Shown here piece after piece: positions 8,530 to 20,826 of a DNA stretch of 64,000 nucleotides. The stretch comes from Betaproteobacteria bacterium (GTDB lineage: Bacteria; Pseudomonadota; Gammaproteobacteria; Burkholderiales; Burkholderiaceae_C): contig CANGHH010000011.1 in NCBI GenBank assembly GCA_947453725.1, positions 88,820 through 152,819 of the forward strand, written 5' to 3'. A program made the translations under genes and the position numbers. Position 1 is the stretch's first letter. Each line of letters starts with the position of its first letter. The notes beneath the pieces are model-generated. The model made no database searches, was not told the DNA's origin, and was given only the letters and a program-made list of their open reading frames with translations.

Positions 8530-9744
8530 ATGAAGAAGCATTGGTGGCTGGGTGGCGGTGTGGCCGTGGTGGTGCTGGCGGGTGCCGGTGTGGCGGTGGG
8601 CCTGGCGGCCTTCAAGCCCGCCGGGGCCGGCCAGGCCGCAGCCGGTCCGTCTGAAAAGGGTGCCGACAAGGGCGGCAGCAAGGGCGAAAAGCAGCCCGAG
8701 GTGGCGCTGGAATTCGTCGGCCGCGAAGTGGTGCAGCCGCTGCTGGCGCGCCTGCCCGGCGTGGTCGAGTTCTCGGGTCCGCTGGTGGCGCCCCAGACCG
8801 CCCTGGTGCGTGCCAAGGCTGCCGGCACCCTGCTGGCCCTGACGGTGGCCGAAGGCAGCCGCGTGCACGCCGGGCAGGTGCTGGGCCGCATCGAGCTGGC
8901 TGACCTGGCCAGCCGCGTGGCCGAGCGCAACGCCAACCTCGAAGCGATGCGGGCGACGCTGGTCCAGGCCGAGCGCAGCCACGCCAGCAACGAACGACTG
9001 GCCGCCCAGCAGTTCATCTCGGGCCTGGCGCTGGAGAACTCGCGCGCCGCGCTGGACACCGCGCGCGCCAACCTGAACGCCGCGCAGGCCTCACTGGACA
9101 CCACCCGTGTCAGCCTGCGCGACGGCACGCTGCTGGCGCCGATAGCCGGCATCGTGGCCAGGCGCCATGCGCTGCCGGGCGAGAAGGTCGCCATCGAGCA
9201 GCAGGTGCTGACCATCGTCGACCTGGCCACGCTGGAATTGGCCGGCAACGTCGGCACGCACGAGGTGGCGCGCATCGCGCCGGGCATGGCGGTGCAGGTG
9301 CAGGTCGAAGGCGTGACGCAGGCGGTTCCAGGCCGCGTCGCGCGCATCGCGCCGTCGGCCGAACCCGGCACGCGCAGCATTGGTGTGACGATTGCAATGG
9401 CCAATCCGAAAGAGACGCTGCGCGCCGGCCAGTACGCGCTGGCCCGCGCCACGCTGGCCGACGACGCCGACCGCCTGACGCTGCCGTCCAGCGCCGTGGG
9501 CAACACCTCGGGCCAGGACCATGTCTGGGTCATCGAGTCCGGTGTACTGGCGCGCCGCGCCGTCACCGTGGGCCGGCGCGACGAGCGTGAAGGCCGCGTC
9601 GAGGTGCTGCAAGGCGTGACGACGGCCAGCCAGGTGCTGGCCGCGCGCTTCGACAACCTGCGCGAAGGCGCCAAGGCCCACATCGTGGCGGCCAAGGTGG
9701 CGCCGGTAGCGTCGGCGGCGGCGTCGATGCCGCTGGTCAAGTGA
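8530..9744 (+). CDS. RND efflux membrane fusion protein (HlyD/AcrA family)
   Basis: The periplasmic adaptor of a tripartite efflux pump, 404 residues. Starts MKKHWWLGGG with a single N-terminal anchor (about residues 7-27), then a charged linker, a barrel-sandwich half (VPLVAPQTALVRAKAAGTL region), a coiled-coil hairpin (about 130-200, rich in A/N/L/R), and the second lipoyl half with LLAPIAGIVARR. A G-rich ribosome binding site precedes the ATG at 8530; a start 13 residues earlier lacks one. It is followed 19 bases later by the permease, so the two form an operon. No outer-membrane channel gene lies nearby, so a shared TolC-type protein is probably used. Confidence 0.9.
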   Translation: MKKHWWLGGGVAVVVLAGAGVAVGLAAFKPAGAGQAAAGPSEKGADKGGSKGEKQPEVALEFVGREVVQPLLARLPGVVEFSGPLVAPQTALVRAKAAGTLLALTVAEGSRVHAGQVLGRIELADLASRVAERNANLEAMRATLVQAERSHASNERLAAQQFISGLALENSRAALDTARANLNAAQASLDTTRVSLRDGTLLAPIAGIVARRHALPGEKVAIEQQVLTIVDLATLELAGNVGTHEVARIAPGMAVQVQVEGVTQAVPGRVARIAPSAEPGTRSIGVTIAMANPKETLRAGQYALARATLADDADRLTLPSSAVGNTSGQDHVWVIESGVLARRAVTVGRRDEREGRVEVLQGVTTASQVLAARFDNLREGAKAHIVAAKVAPVASAAASMPLVK

Positions 9745-9763
9745 AACCGGGGGGCCATGAACC

Positions 9764-12700
9764 ATGTGGATGACCCGCATTTCCATCAACAACCCCGTCT
9801 TCGCCGTGATGGTGATGGTGGCGCTGTGCGTGCTGGGCCTGTTCAGCTACGCCAAGCTGGGCGTCGAGCAGATGCCCGACATCACGCCCCCGGGCGCCTC
9901 GCTGGAGGTGCGCTACCCCGGCGCCAGCCCCGAAGCCGTCGAGCGCGAACTGATCAAGCCGATGGAAGAGGCGGTCAACAGCATCGCCGGCGTCAAACGC
10001 ATCACTTCGCGCAGCGGCGAAGGCCTGGGCTCGATGAACATCGAGTTCGGCCTCGACACCGACATGGGCCGCGCCGTGCAAGAGGTGCGCGACCGCATCG
10101 CGGCGGTGCAGAGCGGCCTCCCGAAGGACGCCAGACCAGCGACCATCGCGCGCTGGAACACCGACAACAACCAGCCCGTCGTCAACCTGGCGCTGCTCAG
10201 CAAGACCCGAAGCGCACGCGAACTGTCGATCCTGGGCGAGCAGCAGGTGGGCAAGCGCCTGCAGCGTGTCGAAGGGGTGGCCCGCGTCGAGATCAACGGC
10301 TTGACGCAGCGTGAAGTGCGCATCGATCTCGACCCGGCGCGGCTGCGCGCCTACAACGTGACGCCGGCCGAGATCGCCACCGCGCTGCGCGAAGCGAACG
10401 CCGACCAGCCGGTGGGCCTGATCAGCGACAGCAAGCAGGACGCCTTGCTGCGCGTCGAGGGCCGGGTTCGTGACCCGCGCCAGTTCGAAAACCTGGTGGT
10501 CGCCCAGCGCGGGCCGCTCTCGCTATCGCTCGGGGACCTGGGCATGCTGGTCGAGCGCGAACGCGAACCCGACAGCCTGGCCCGCATCAACGGCCAGCAG
10601 GCCATCAACTTCAACGTCTTCAAGCAGCAGGACGCCAACATCGTGACGGCCGGCGAAGCGGTGAAGAAAGCCGCCGACGAGATCCGCAAGCTGTTGCCGC
10701 CCGATGTCGAACTGCGGCTGATCAACGCCAACAGCGACTGGGTCAAGGGTTCGCTGGACGGCCTGCGCGGCACGCTGATCGAAGGCGCGCTGCTGACCGT
10801 GGTCATCGTGTTCCTCTTCCTCCACAGCTGGCGCAGCACCATCATCACCGGGCTGACGCTGCCGATCTCGGTGATCAGCAGCTTCATCGCGGTCTACGCC
10901 TTCGGCTTCACGCTGAACTTCATGACGATGATGGCGCTGAGCCTGTGCATCGGTCTGCTGATCGACGACGCCATCGTGGTCCGCGAGAACATCGTGCGCC
11001 ACGTCGGCATGGGCAAGTCGCACCGCCGCGCGTCGCTGGAAGGCACGGCCGAAATCGGTCTGGCGGTCATGGCCACCACCTTCGCGCTGTGCGCGGTCTT
11101 CGTGCCGGTGGCCTTCATGGGCGGCATCATCGGCAAGTTCTTCTACCCCTTCGGCATCACCGTGGTGGTGGCCGTTCTGGTCAGCCTCTTCGTCAGCTTC
11201 ACGCTCGACCCGATGTTGTCTTCGGTGTGGGCCGACCCGCCGTCGGCCTTCCTCCAGCAGGTGCCGGTCATCGGCCCGCTGTTGCGCGCCACCGACGCCG
11301 GCATGGACGCGCTGCATCGCGTGTACGAACGCACCATCCGCTGGATCTTCAGTGCGCGCCGCTGGCGCGTGGGAATACCGGTCTACGGCCGCGGCTTCAA
11401 CGCCGTGCAGGCGCGCGATCCGACCAGCCACCGCCGCTGGCGCAGTGCCACGATCACGCCGCGCGGCGTGGTGCTGGGCATCGGCATGGGCAGTTTCGTT
11501 GCAGCCATCGCGCTGGCCCCGCTGGTGGGCAGCGAATTCGTGCCCGAGACTGACCAGGGCTACACCCAGCTGGCGCTGCGCATGCCGGTCGGCAGCAGCC
11601 TGGCGCGCACCGACGCCAAGGTGCGGCAGATCGAGGACATCGTGCGCACCCTGCCCGAGATCGAGAACCTGTCGACCTGGGTCGGCGGTGCCGGCCAGCG
11701 CAACCAGGCCTGGCTGAACATCGCCTTGAAGCCGCGCAAGGACCGCGAGCGCAGCCAGAAGCAGGTCGAGGAAGCGATCCGCGGCCTGATCGCCAAGGTG
11801 CCCGGTACCGACGCCAGCCTGGGCTTCAACCGGCCGATCTACGTGGCCATCCTGGGCAGCGACGCCGAGGGCCTGGCCCGGGTTGCCAATGATTTTGCCG
11901 AGAAGGTGAAGAAGATCCCGGGCGTGGTCGACGTCGAATCGTCGGTCAAGCCCGGCCTGCCGGCTTACGCCGTGCGCCTGAAACCCGGTGCCGTGCGCGA
12001 ACTCGGCTTGACCGCGCCGCAACTGGCCAGCAGTCTGCGCGCCTACGTCAACGGTGAAACCGCCACCACCTGGACCACGCCCGACGGCGACCAGGTCGAT
12101 GTGGTGCTGCGGCTGAACGAAGGCCAACGCCAGCGCGTCGACCAGTTGCGCACGCTGCCGGTGGCCTTCGCCAAGGACGGCACGCCGATCGCGCTGGACA
12201 GCGTGGCCACGGTGGAAACGGTGTTCAACCCCGAGATCATCCGCCGCCAGAACCTGCAGCGCCGGGAGGCGGTGTTCGCCGGCGTCAAGGGCCGCAGTTC
12301 GGGCGACGTCGGCGACGACGTGCAGAAGCTGATCAAGGCCACCGCGCTGCCGCCCGGCTACAGCTTCGACGTCGGCGGCCAGATGCAGCAGCAGGCCGAG
12401 GCCTTCAACGGCCTGCTGGCGGCGATGGCGCTGGCGGTGATCTTCATCTACATCGTGCTGGCCAGCCAGTTCGGCAGCTTCCTGCAGCCCATCGCGATCA
12501 TGGCCAGCCTGCCGCTGGCGCTGATCGGCGTGATGCTGGCGCTGCTGTGCTGGCGCAGCACGCTGAACGTCTTCAGCATGATCGGTCTGGTGATGCTGAT
12601 GGGCCTGGTGACCAAGAACGCCATCCTGCTGGTGGACTTCGCCAACCAGGCGCGCCGGGCCGGCGCCAGCGTGCCCGAGGCGCTGCTGCGGGCTGGGCTG

Positions 12701-12976
12701 ACGCGCATGCGGCCGATCATCATGACCACCGCGGCGATGGTCTTCGGCATGCTGCCGCTGGCCCTGGCGCTGAACGACGGCGGCGAGATCCAGGCCCCGA
12801 TGGGGCGGGCCATCATCGGCGGCATCATCACCAGCACCTTGCTGACGCTGGTGGTGGTGCCGGTGCTGTACAGCTACCTCGTGCGCGTCAAGCAGCCACG
12901 GGCCAGCGCGGCAGGGGCCACCGATCCCGTTCTGGCAGGCCATGCGGCCGGGCCGATGCCGGCCGACCGCGGCTGA
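9764..12976 (+). CDS. RND multidrug efflux permease (HAE-1 type)
   Basis: A 1070-residue proton-driven inner-membrane transporter. The classic start ISINNPVFAVMVM, periplasmic porter domain YPGASPEAVE, ITSRSGEGLGSMNIEF, and the TM4 proton-relay motif GLLIDDAIVVRENI with two adjacent Asp are present. A second set of helices (ASLPLALIGVMLALL, GLVMLMGLVTKNAILLVDF) completes the internal duplication. Length is about normal for the family. An inserted cytoplasmic segment of about 70 residues before helix 7 (VYGRGFNAVQARDPTSHRRW) is longer than in AcrB. It is in an operon with the membrane fusion protein. Substrates cannot be told. Confidence 0.92.
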   Translation: MWMTRISINNPVFAVMVMVALCVLGLFSYAKLGVEQMPDITPPGASLEVRYPGASPEAVERELIKPMEEAVNSIAGVKRITSRSGEGLGSMNIEFGLDTDMGRAVQEVRDRIAAVQSGLPKDARPATIARWNTDNNQPVVNLALLSKTRSARELSILGEQQVGKRLQRVEGVARVEINGLTQREVRIDLDPARLRAYNVTPAEIATALREANADQPVGLISDSKQDALLRVEGRVRDPRQFENLVVAQRGPLSLSLGDLGMLVEREREPDSLARINGQQAINFNVFKQQDANIVTAGEAVKKAADEIRKLLPPDVELRLINANSDWVKGSLDGLRGTLIEGALLTVVIVFLFLHSWRSTIITGLTLPISVISSFIAVYAFGFTLNFMTMMALSLCIGLLIDDAIVVRENIVRHVGMGKSHRRASLEGTAEIGLAVMATTFALCAVFVPVAFMGGIIGKFFYPFGITVVVAVLVSLFVSFTLDPMLSSVWADPPSAFLQQVPVIGPLLRATDAGMDALHRVYERTIRWIFSARRWRVGIPVYGRGFNAVQARDPTSHRRWRSATITPRGVVLGIGMGSFVAAIALAPLVGSEFVPETDQGYTQLALRMPVGSSLARTDAKVRQIEDIVRTLPEIENLSTWVGGAGQRNQAWLNIALKPRKDRERSQKQVEEAIRGLIAKVPGTDASLGFNRPIYVAILGSDAEGLARVANDFAEKVKKIPGVVDVESSVKPGLPAYAVRLKPGAVRELGLTAPQLASSLRAYVNGETATTWTTPDGDQVDVVLRLNEGQRQRVDQLRTLPVAFAKDGTPIALDSVATVETVFNPEIIRRQNLQRREAVFAGVKGRSSGDVGDDVQKLIKATALPPGYSFDVGGQMQQQAEAFNGLLAAMALAVIFIYIVLASQFGSFLQPIAIMASLPLALIGVMLALLCWRSTLNVFSMIGLVMLMGLVTKNAILLVDFANQARRAGASVPEALLRAGLTRMRPIIMTTAAMVFGMLPLALALNDGGEIQAPMGRAIIGGIITSTLLTLVVVPVLYSYLVRVKQPRASAAGATDPVLAGHAAGPMPADRG

Positions 12977-13034
12977 GGCCCGGGCTGCACCTGGCCGTCG
13001 GCCGGATCAGCCCAGGGCGCCCATCCCGTCGGGC

Positions 13035-14246
13035 TCAGCCCTCGGGGTCCGAGCGCGCCAACGGTGCTGCCTCGGCCGGTGCGGGGGCCGAGGCTTGGGC
13101 GGGTGCCTGGCGCAGACGCTGCATCAGGCCATCGCTCTGGGCCTGCCGTTCGGGCCCATCGCCGGGCGCGAGTTCGGCCATGCGCTTCGCCTGCGGCCCG
13201 GCGCTCAGGGCTGTTGCGCTGTTCTGCCGTGGCAACAGGTGGCGCCAGATGCCTGCCAGCAAGGCCAGGGCCAGCAAGCCGAGCGCGCCCATGCCGCCGA
13301 ACAGCAGGGCCTGCTGATGCCCGACCGCGCGGCCGCGGCTGGCCAGTTGCGTCACGGCGCGGGCCTGGGCCAGGTCGAACAACCTGAGTTGCGCCTGCAG
13401 GGCCGCCAGCCGGGTGGCCTGGCGTTCAGCGGGAGCCGTCGGCCCGCGCAACAGTTCGAAGTAGCGTTCCGTGCTCGCGCCGGCGTCGGCGACGGCCTGC
13501 TGCAGCGGGGCGTCGACTGCGCTGGTGGCTGGTGCGCCTGCCAGGTGACCCAGCGTGCGGGCGAGTCTCCGTTCCACGTCGTCCAGCCGGGCCGTGGTCG
13601 GATCGGCCGTCTCGGCCAGCAGGCTGGTCTGCCAGATCAGCCGGGGCAGCCTGTGCACCGCGGCCAGCGTGGCCGCCGGAACGCCGCTGATGCCTTCGGC
13701 CTGCACGGCGTTGCCGACCAGGTCGATGACCTGCAGCGTCTGCTCGATCAGCAGGCGGTGGTCGCGGTCGCTGCCCGCGGAGTCGATGCTGCGCGCCGCC
13801 AGCTTGCGGACGAGTTGCAGCCAGTCCTGGTGCAATTCCTCGGCCTCGCCGATGGCCAGTTCCCAGCGGCCCTCGGCCAGCGTCACGGCCAGCGCCGCCA
13901 GGCGGCTCTGGACCTCGTTCTGGCGCTGCTGGCGTTCGGCTTCGAGCCGTACCAGACCGCCCAGCACCTGCGCGCTGATGTCGCGGTGCGCCAGCAATCC
14001 GCGTTGCACCTGGACAGCGCGCGCCACCGGGTCGAGCTGGGCGCGGCCAGCCGCCAGCGCCTGCAGTTCGGCCGACTGGTAGCGCAACAGCTGCACCGCT
14101 GGCAGGTTCACCAGCGCCACACCGACGACGCTCAGTGCGGCCAGGTTGCGGCGCAACTTCAGCGACAAGCGTGCGCCTTCCGCAGGGGGCTCATCGGGGC
14201 TTGCGTCCGCATCAGGCAGTTGCTGTGGTATGGAGAGCTCGGGCAT
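13035..14246 (-). CDS. receptor-like membrane protein without a signalling domain
   Basis: A 403-residue protein starting MPELSIPQQL. It has a charged N-terminus, helix 1 at about residues 33-52, a largely helical periplasmic region of about 255 residues (heptad-rich, many A/L/R/Q), helix 2 at about 310-335 and a 65-residue Pro/Ala-rich cytoplasmic tail. This is the topology of chemoreceptor or histidine-kinase sensor halves, but no HAMP, methyl-accepting or kinase domain follows. It stands alone, convergent with the RND operon. An upstream in-frame start at 14297 was rejected for lack of conservation-like sequence. Not recognised as a known family. Confidence 0.7.
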   Translation of the reverse strand: MPELSIPQQLPDADASPDEPPAEGARLSLKLRRNLAALSVVGVALVNLPAVQLLRYQSAELQALAAGRAQLDPVARAVQVQRGLLAHRDISAQVLGGLVRLEAERQQRQNEVQSRLAALAVTLAEGRWELAIGEAEELHQDWLQLVRKLAARSIDSAGSDRDHRLLIEQTLQVIDLVGNAVQAEGISGVPAATLAAVHRLPRLIWQTSLLAETADPTTARLDDVERRLARTLGHLAGAPATSAVDAPLQQAVADAGASTERYFELLRGPTAPAERQATRLAALQAQLRLFDLAQARAVTQLASRGRAVGHQQALLFGGMGALGLLALALLAGIWRHLLPRQNSATALSAGPQAKRMAELAPGDGPERQAQSDGLMQRLRQAPAQASAPAPAEAAPLARSDPEG

Positions 14247-14368
14247 CGTGGGGCAGGCGCTGCGCTGCGCGGTTCGCAGCGAGCAAGGGACTCCCATCGT
14301 CCATCGGCCGCGCGCCCGCCGGCTTGAGCGCAGGGCTTCGGGCGCCCTCGAGCCCGCCCTTCAAACCG

Positions 14369-15760
14369 TCAGCATTCCACGATGTTGACCGCCAGCCCGC
14401 CGCGCGCCGTTTCCTTGTACTTCGTCATCATGTCGGCGCCGGTTTCGCGCATGGTCTTGATGACCTGGTCGAGGCTGACGAAATGCGTGCCGTCGCCGCG
14501 CAGCGCCATGCGCGCCGCGTTGATGGCTTTCACGCTGGCGATCGCGTTGCGTTCGATGCAGGGGATCTGCACCAGCCCGCCCACCGGGTCGCAGGTCAGG
14601 CCCAGGTGGTGTTCCATGCCGATCTCGGCGGCGTTCTCGACCTGTGCCGGCGTGCCGCCCATCACCGCGCACAGCGCACCGGCGGCCATGCTGCAGGCCA
14701 CGCCGACTTCGCCCTGGCAGCCGACTTCGGCGCCGCTGATGCTGGCGTTTTCCTTGTACAGGATGCCGATCGCGGCAGCGGTGAGCAGGAAGTCGATGAC
14801 CCCGGCGTCGGATGCGCCCGGGTAGAAGCGCGTGTAGTAGTGCAGCACGGCCGGCACGATGCCGGCCGCACCGTTCGTGGGGGCGGTGACCACGCGACCG
14901 CCGGCGGCGTTTTCCTCGTTCACCGCCAGCGCGTACAGGTTGACCCAATCGAGCACCTGCAGCGGGTCGCGCAGGGCTTCCTCGGGGTGGGCGGTCAGCG
15001 CGTCGCGCAGCGCCTTGGCGCGGCGCTTGACCTTGAAACCGCCGGGCAGCACGCCTTCGGTGGCACAGCCGCGCCGCACGCAGTCCTGCATCACGGCCCA
15101 GATCTTCAGCAGCCCGGCGTCGATCTCGGCGTCGCTGCGCCAGTGGTTTTCATTGCGGCGCATCACCGTGGCGATGGATCCGCCCACCTCGCTGGCGCGC
15201 ACCAGCAGTTCGTCACCGCTGCGGAAAGGGTGGGGCAGGGCGGTGGTGTCGGGTGCGATGACCTTCTGGCGCGCCCCGTCGGACAGCACTTCGTCGCTGA
15301 CCACGAAGCCGCCGCCCACCGAGTAGTACACGCGCTGCGACAGCATCTCGCCTGCCGCGTCGAAGGCGGTGAAGCGCATGCCGTTGGCGTGCAGCGGCAG
15401 CGTCTCGCGGCGGAAAAACTTCAGGTCGTCCTTTTCGTTGAACGCCACGCTGTGGCGGCCTGGCAGCGGCAGTTGCGCCTGGGCGCGCATGGCGGCCAGG
15501 ATGCCGTCGACCGCGTCGACATCCACCGTGTCGGGTTCGTGCCCGGCCAGTCCGAGCAGGACGGCCTTGTCGCTGCCGTGGCCCTTGCCGGTCGCGCCCA
15601 GGCTGCCGTACAGTTGGCTCAGCACGCGGGTCGTGCGCGGCAGCAGGCCGTCGTGTTCCAGGCGCGACACAAACAGCCGGGCCGCGCGCATCGGGCCCAC
15701 GGTGTGGCTGCTGCTCGGGCCGATGCCGATCTTGAAGAGGTCGAAGACGGAGACCGCCAT
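14369..15760 (-). CDS. sdaA: L-serine ammonia-lyase (serine dehydratase, iron-sulfur type)
   Basis: Deaminates L-serine to pyruvate and ammonia with an oxygen-sensitive 4Fe-4S cluster. The single-chain 463-residue form begins [20 protein letters not shown], a hallmark of the family. Cluster and active-site cysteines lie in [32 protein letters not shown] and the C-terminal NIVEC. It starts 8 bases after gcvP ends and is therefore the last gene of the glycine cleavage operon. Placed under the glycine riboswitch, it would drain serine made from glycine into pyruvate when glycine is abundant. Confidence 0.96.
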   Translation of the reverse strand: MAVSVFDLFKIGIGPSSSHTVGPMRAARLFVSRLEHDGLLPRTTRVLSQLYGSLGATGKGHGSDKAVLLGLAGHEPDTVDVDAVDGILAAMRAQAQLPLPGRHSVAFNEKDDLKFFRRETLPLHANGMRFTAFDAAGEMLSQRVYYSVGGGFVVSDEVLSDGARQKVIAPDTTALPHPFRSGDELLVRASEVGGSIATVMRRNENHWRSDAEIDAGLLKIWAVMQDCVRRGCATEGVLPGGFKVKRRAKALRDALTAHPEEALRDPLQVLDWVNLYALAVNEENAAGGRVVTAPTNGAAGIVPAVLHYYTRFYPGASDAGVIDFLLTAAAIGILYKENASISGAEVGCQGEVGVACSMAAGALCAVMGGTPAQVENAAEIGMEHHLGLTCDPVGGLVQIPCIERNAIASVKAINAARMALRGDGTHFVSLDQVIKTMRETGADMMTKYKETARGGLAVNIVEC

Positions 15761-15768
15761 GGTCGTGG

Positions 15769-18765
<2,997 letters not shown>

Positions 18766-18792
18766 GGCGGCGCTTTCGGCAGTGGGTTCAGC

Positions 18793-19167
18793 TCACAGCG
18801 CCTGGAGCAGCGCGTCGTAGCCCGTGCTGTCGAGCAGGCTGCCCAGTTCGGCGGCATCGCTGGTCTGGACCTTGAAGAACCACCCGGTGTTCAAGGGATC
18901 GGTGTTGGCCAGCGCCGGGTCGGCCCGCAGCGCTTCGTTGACGGCCACCACCACGCCGCTGACCGGCATGTAGAGGTCGGCGGCGGCCTTGACCGATTCG
19001 ACGACGCCGGCGACCTCGCCCTTCTGGTAGTGGCGGCCGACTTCGGGCAGGTCGACGAAGACCACATCGCCCAGCGCGTCCTGGGCGTGCAGCGTGATGC
19101 CGACAACGGCCGCTTCGGGGTCTTCAAGCGCGATCCACTCGTGATCGGGGGTGTACATGGTGGTCAT
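18793..19167 (-). CDS. gcvH: glycine cleavage system H protein
   Basis: The lipoyl carrier of the glycine cleavage complex, 124 residues. It starts MTTMYTPDHEW, the usual H-protein start, and carries the lipoylation site VESVKAAADLY with Lys60. The C-terminal NTGWFFKVQ is conserved. It shuttles the aminomethyl intermediate between GcvP, GcvT and the lipoamide dehydrogenase (not in this window). The 136-base gap to gcvT holds copy 2 of the extragenic repeat. Confidence 0.97.
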   Translation of the reverse strand: MTTMYTPDHEWIALEDPEAAVVGITLHAQDALGDVVFVDLPEVGRHYQKGEVAGVVESVKAAADLYMPVSGVVVAVNEALRADPALANTDPLNTGWFFKVQTSDAAELGSLLDSTGYDALLQAL

Positions 19168-19212
19168 CAGCAGGGCTCCTGGTTGTAAAGGTCAAAAATT
19201 GGCAGAGAGACA

Positions 19213-19303
19213 GCCGATCAAGTTTCCCCGCACGGAACTGGCTTTGCCAGGCCGTAGCGGGACGGCCCCCTCGGGGGTAGCGAGCGAGAGCGTGCTTGGG
19301 GGC
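19213..19303 (+). repeat. extragenic repeat, copy 2, inside the gcv operon
   Basis: A 91-base relative of the element at 3758-3850, same block order: GCCGATCAAG, CACGGAACTGGCTTTGCC, GGCCGTAG, CCCCCTCGGGGG, TAGCGAGCG, GCTTGGGGGC. It directly abuts the gcvT stop codon and is transcribed as part of the operon (reverse complement), where the CCCCC/GGGGG block could fold. An effect on gcvT versus gcvHP levels is possible but unproven. Confidence 0.8.
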
Positions 19304-20479
19304 TCACCTTTGGTAGCGGTGGGGCGTGAAAGGCAGCGCCGTCACGCGCATCGGCACGCGCTTGCCGCGCACCTCGGCTTGTACCTCGTGGCCGATGACG
19401 GCGTGGTTCAGCGGCAGGTAGGCCATCGCGATGCAGGCGTTGACGGTGGGCGCCAGCGTGCCGCTGGTGACGCGGCCGATGGCATGGCCCTGGCCGTCGA
19501 AGAGCGCGCTGCCTTCGCGCACCGGCACGCGCTCCAGGCCGATCAGGCCGACGCGCTTGCTCGGCCCGGCGCCGGCCAGATGCGCGTCGACCACCGCTGA
19601 GCCGGGGTAGCCGCCGGCCCGCGCGCCACCCGGGCGGCGCACTTTCTGGATGGCCCAGTTCAGCCCGGCTTCGATGGGGCTGGTGGTGGCGTCGATGTCG
19701 TGGCCGTAGAGGCACAGGCCGGCTTCCAGGCGCAGCGTGTCGCGGGCCCCCAGGCCGGCCGGTTTCACTTCGGGCTGGGCCAGCAAGGCGAGGGCCAGCG
19801 CTTCCGCCTGTTGCTGCGGCACCGAGATCTCGAAGCCGTCTTCGCCGGTGTAGCCGCTGCGGGTGACGAAGCAGGGGATGGGTCCGGCCGGCCCGGCCAG
19901 CTGGAACAAGCCGCCGCTCATGAAGACCAGGTCACCCACGCCGGGATGCAGGCGCGCCAGCGCGTCTACCGCCTTCGGTCCCTGCAGCGCCAGCAGCGCC
20001 CTGTCGGGCAGCGCTTCGATGGCGCAGCGCGTGGCGAGGTGGGTTTGCAGGTGGCGGATGTCGGCCACCTTGCAGCCGGCGTTGACCACCAGGAACAGGT
20101 CGCCGAATGCCGCTGCAGCGGCCCCCGGCTCGGGCCTGACGATCATCAGGTCATCGAGCAGGCCGCCGCTGGCATTGGTGAAGAACGCGTAGCGCTGTCG
20201 GCCGGCGCCCAGACCGATGACGTCGACCGGGACCAGGGTTTCCAGCGCGGCGGCCGCGTCGGCACCGACCAGGCGAAGCTGGCCCATGTGCGAGACGTCG
20301 AACAGCGCGGCCGACTCGCGGCAATGCCGGTGTTCGGCCATCAGCCCCGCCGGGTACTGCACCGGCATGGCGTAACCGGCGAAGGCCACCATGCGGGCGC
20401 CCAGGCGACCGTGCAGGGCGTGCAGCGGGGTCTGCAGCAGCGGGGCGGCGGCGGGCGTGGCAGCTGAAGAGGCGGTCAT
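19304..20479 (-). CDS. gcvT: aminomethyltransferase, glycine cleavage T protein
   Basis: Transfers the methylene group from GcvH-bound aminomethyl to tetrahydrofolate, releasing ammonia. 391 residues. Conserved features are TPLHALHGRLGARMVAFAGY, FDVSHMGQLRL, SGYTGEDGFEI and the C-terminal GYPGS and RVGLIGLE blocks. The start MTASSAATP at 20479 was preferred over an ATG seven residues upstream because the latter lies nearer the riboswitch and adds nothing conserved. It is the first gene of the operon, about 60 bases after the second glycine aptamer. Confidence 0.96.
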   Translation of the reverse strand: MTASSAATPAAAPLLQTPLHALHGRLGARMVAFAGYAMPVQYPAGLMAEHRHCRESAALFDVSHMGQLRLVGADAAAALETLVPVDVIGLGAGRQRYAFFTNASGGLLDDLMIVRPEPGAAAAAFGDLFLVVNAGCKVADIRHLQTHLATRCAIEALPDRALLALQGPKAVDALARLHPGVGDLVFMSGGLFQLAGPAGPIPCFVTRSGYTGEDGFEISVPQQQAEALALALLAQPEVKPAGLGARDTLRLEAGLCLYGHDIDATTSPIEAGLNWAIQKVRRPGGARAGGYPGSAVVDAHLAGAGPSKRVGLIGLERVPVREGSALFDGQGHAIGRVTSGTLAPTVNACIAMAYLPLNHAVIGHEVQAEVRGKRVPMRVTALPFTPHRYQR

Positions 20480-20537
20480 GGCGGCATCCTGACAGGGCAT
20501 CGGGGCGGCGCACCCTGCGAGAAGGTGCGCCGAGAGG

Positions 20538-20772
20538 CCCTCGCTGTCCGCTTTACCTGAGAGATTCGGTGCCGCCCCGGCCGCTGGCTTGCGCTGGCGG
20601 CTGGCAGACCTTGCCCCTTCGGTGGGCCTTTCGCGAACACTTGCGCGTCGGCGTCGGGCCTCTCTCCAGTGAGGAAGAAATCAGTCCTTTTGCCTGAGCG
20701 TTAGCGGCAGCGGTTTGCACCGCTGCCTGCGCCTTCGGCGGCCCCGTCGGGCGGGGCTCTCTCCTGACGGCA
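20538..20772 (-). promoter_or_regulatory. tandem glycine riboswitch (two aptamers) ahead of gcvT
   Basis: Read on the minus strand, aptamer 1 runs from about 20772 to 20682 (GGAGAGAG ... GCCGAAGGCGCAGG ... GCTCAGGCAAAAGGACTGA) and aptamer 2 from about 20670 to 20538 (CTGGAGAGAGGC ... CACCGAAGGGGCAAGG ... CTCTCAGGTAAAGCGGACAG). These are the conserved cores of the gcvT RNA motif, joined by a short linker as in known cooperative tandem forms. It ends about 60 bases upstream of gcvT. Glycine binding normally switches the operon on. No clean intrinsic terminator is visible, so translational control is possible. Confidence 0.93.
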
Positions 20773-20826
20773 CCCAGTCTAACAGCGCCTCAGCGCCTGT
20801 CCTGGCGCCCGCGACTCTCCGCTGTG

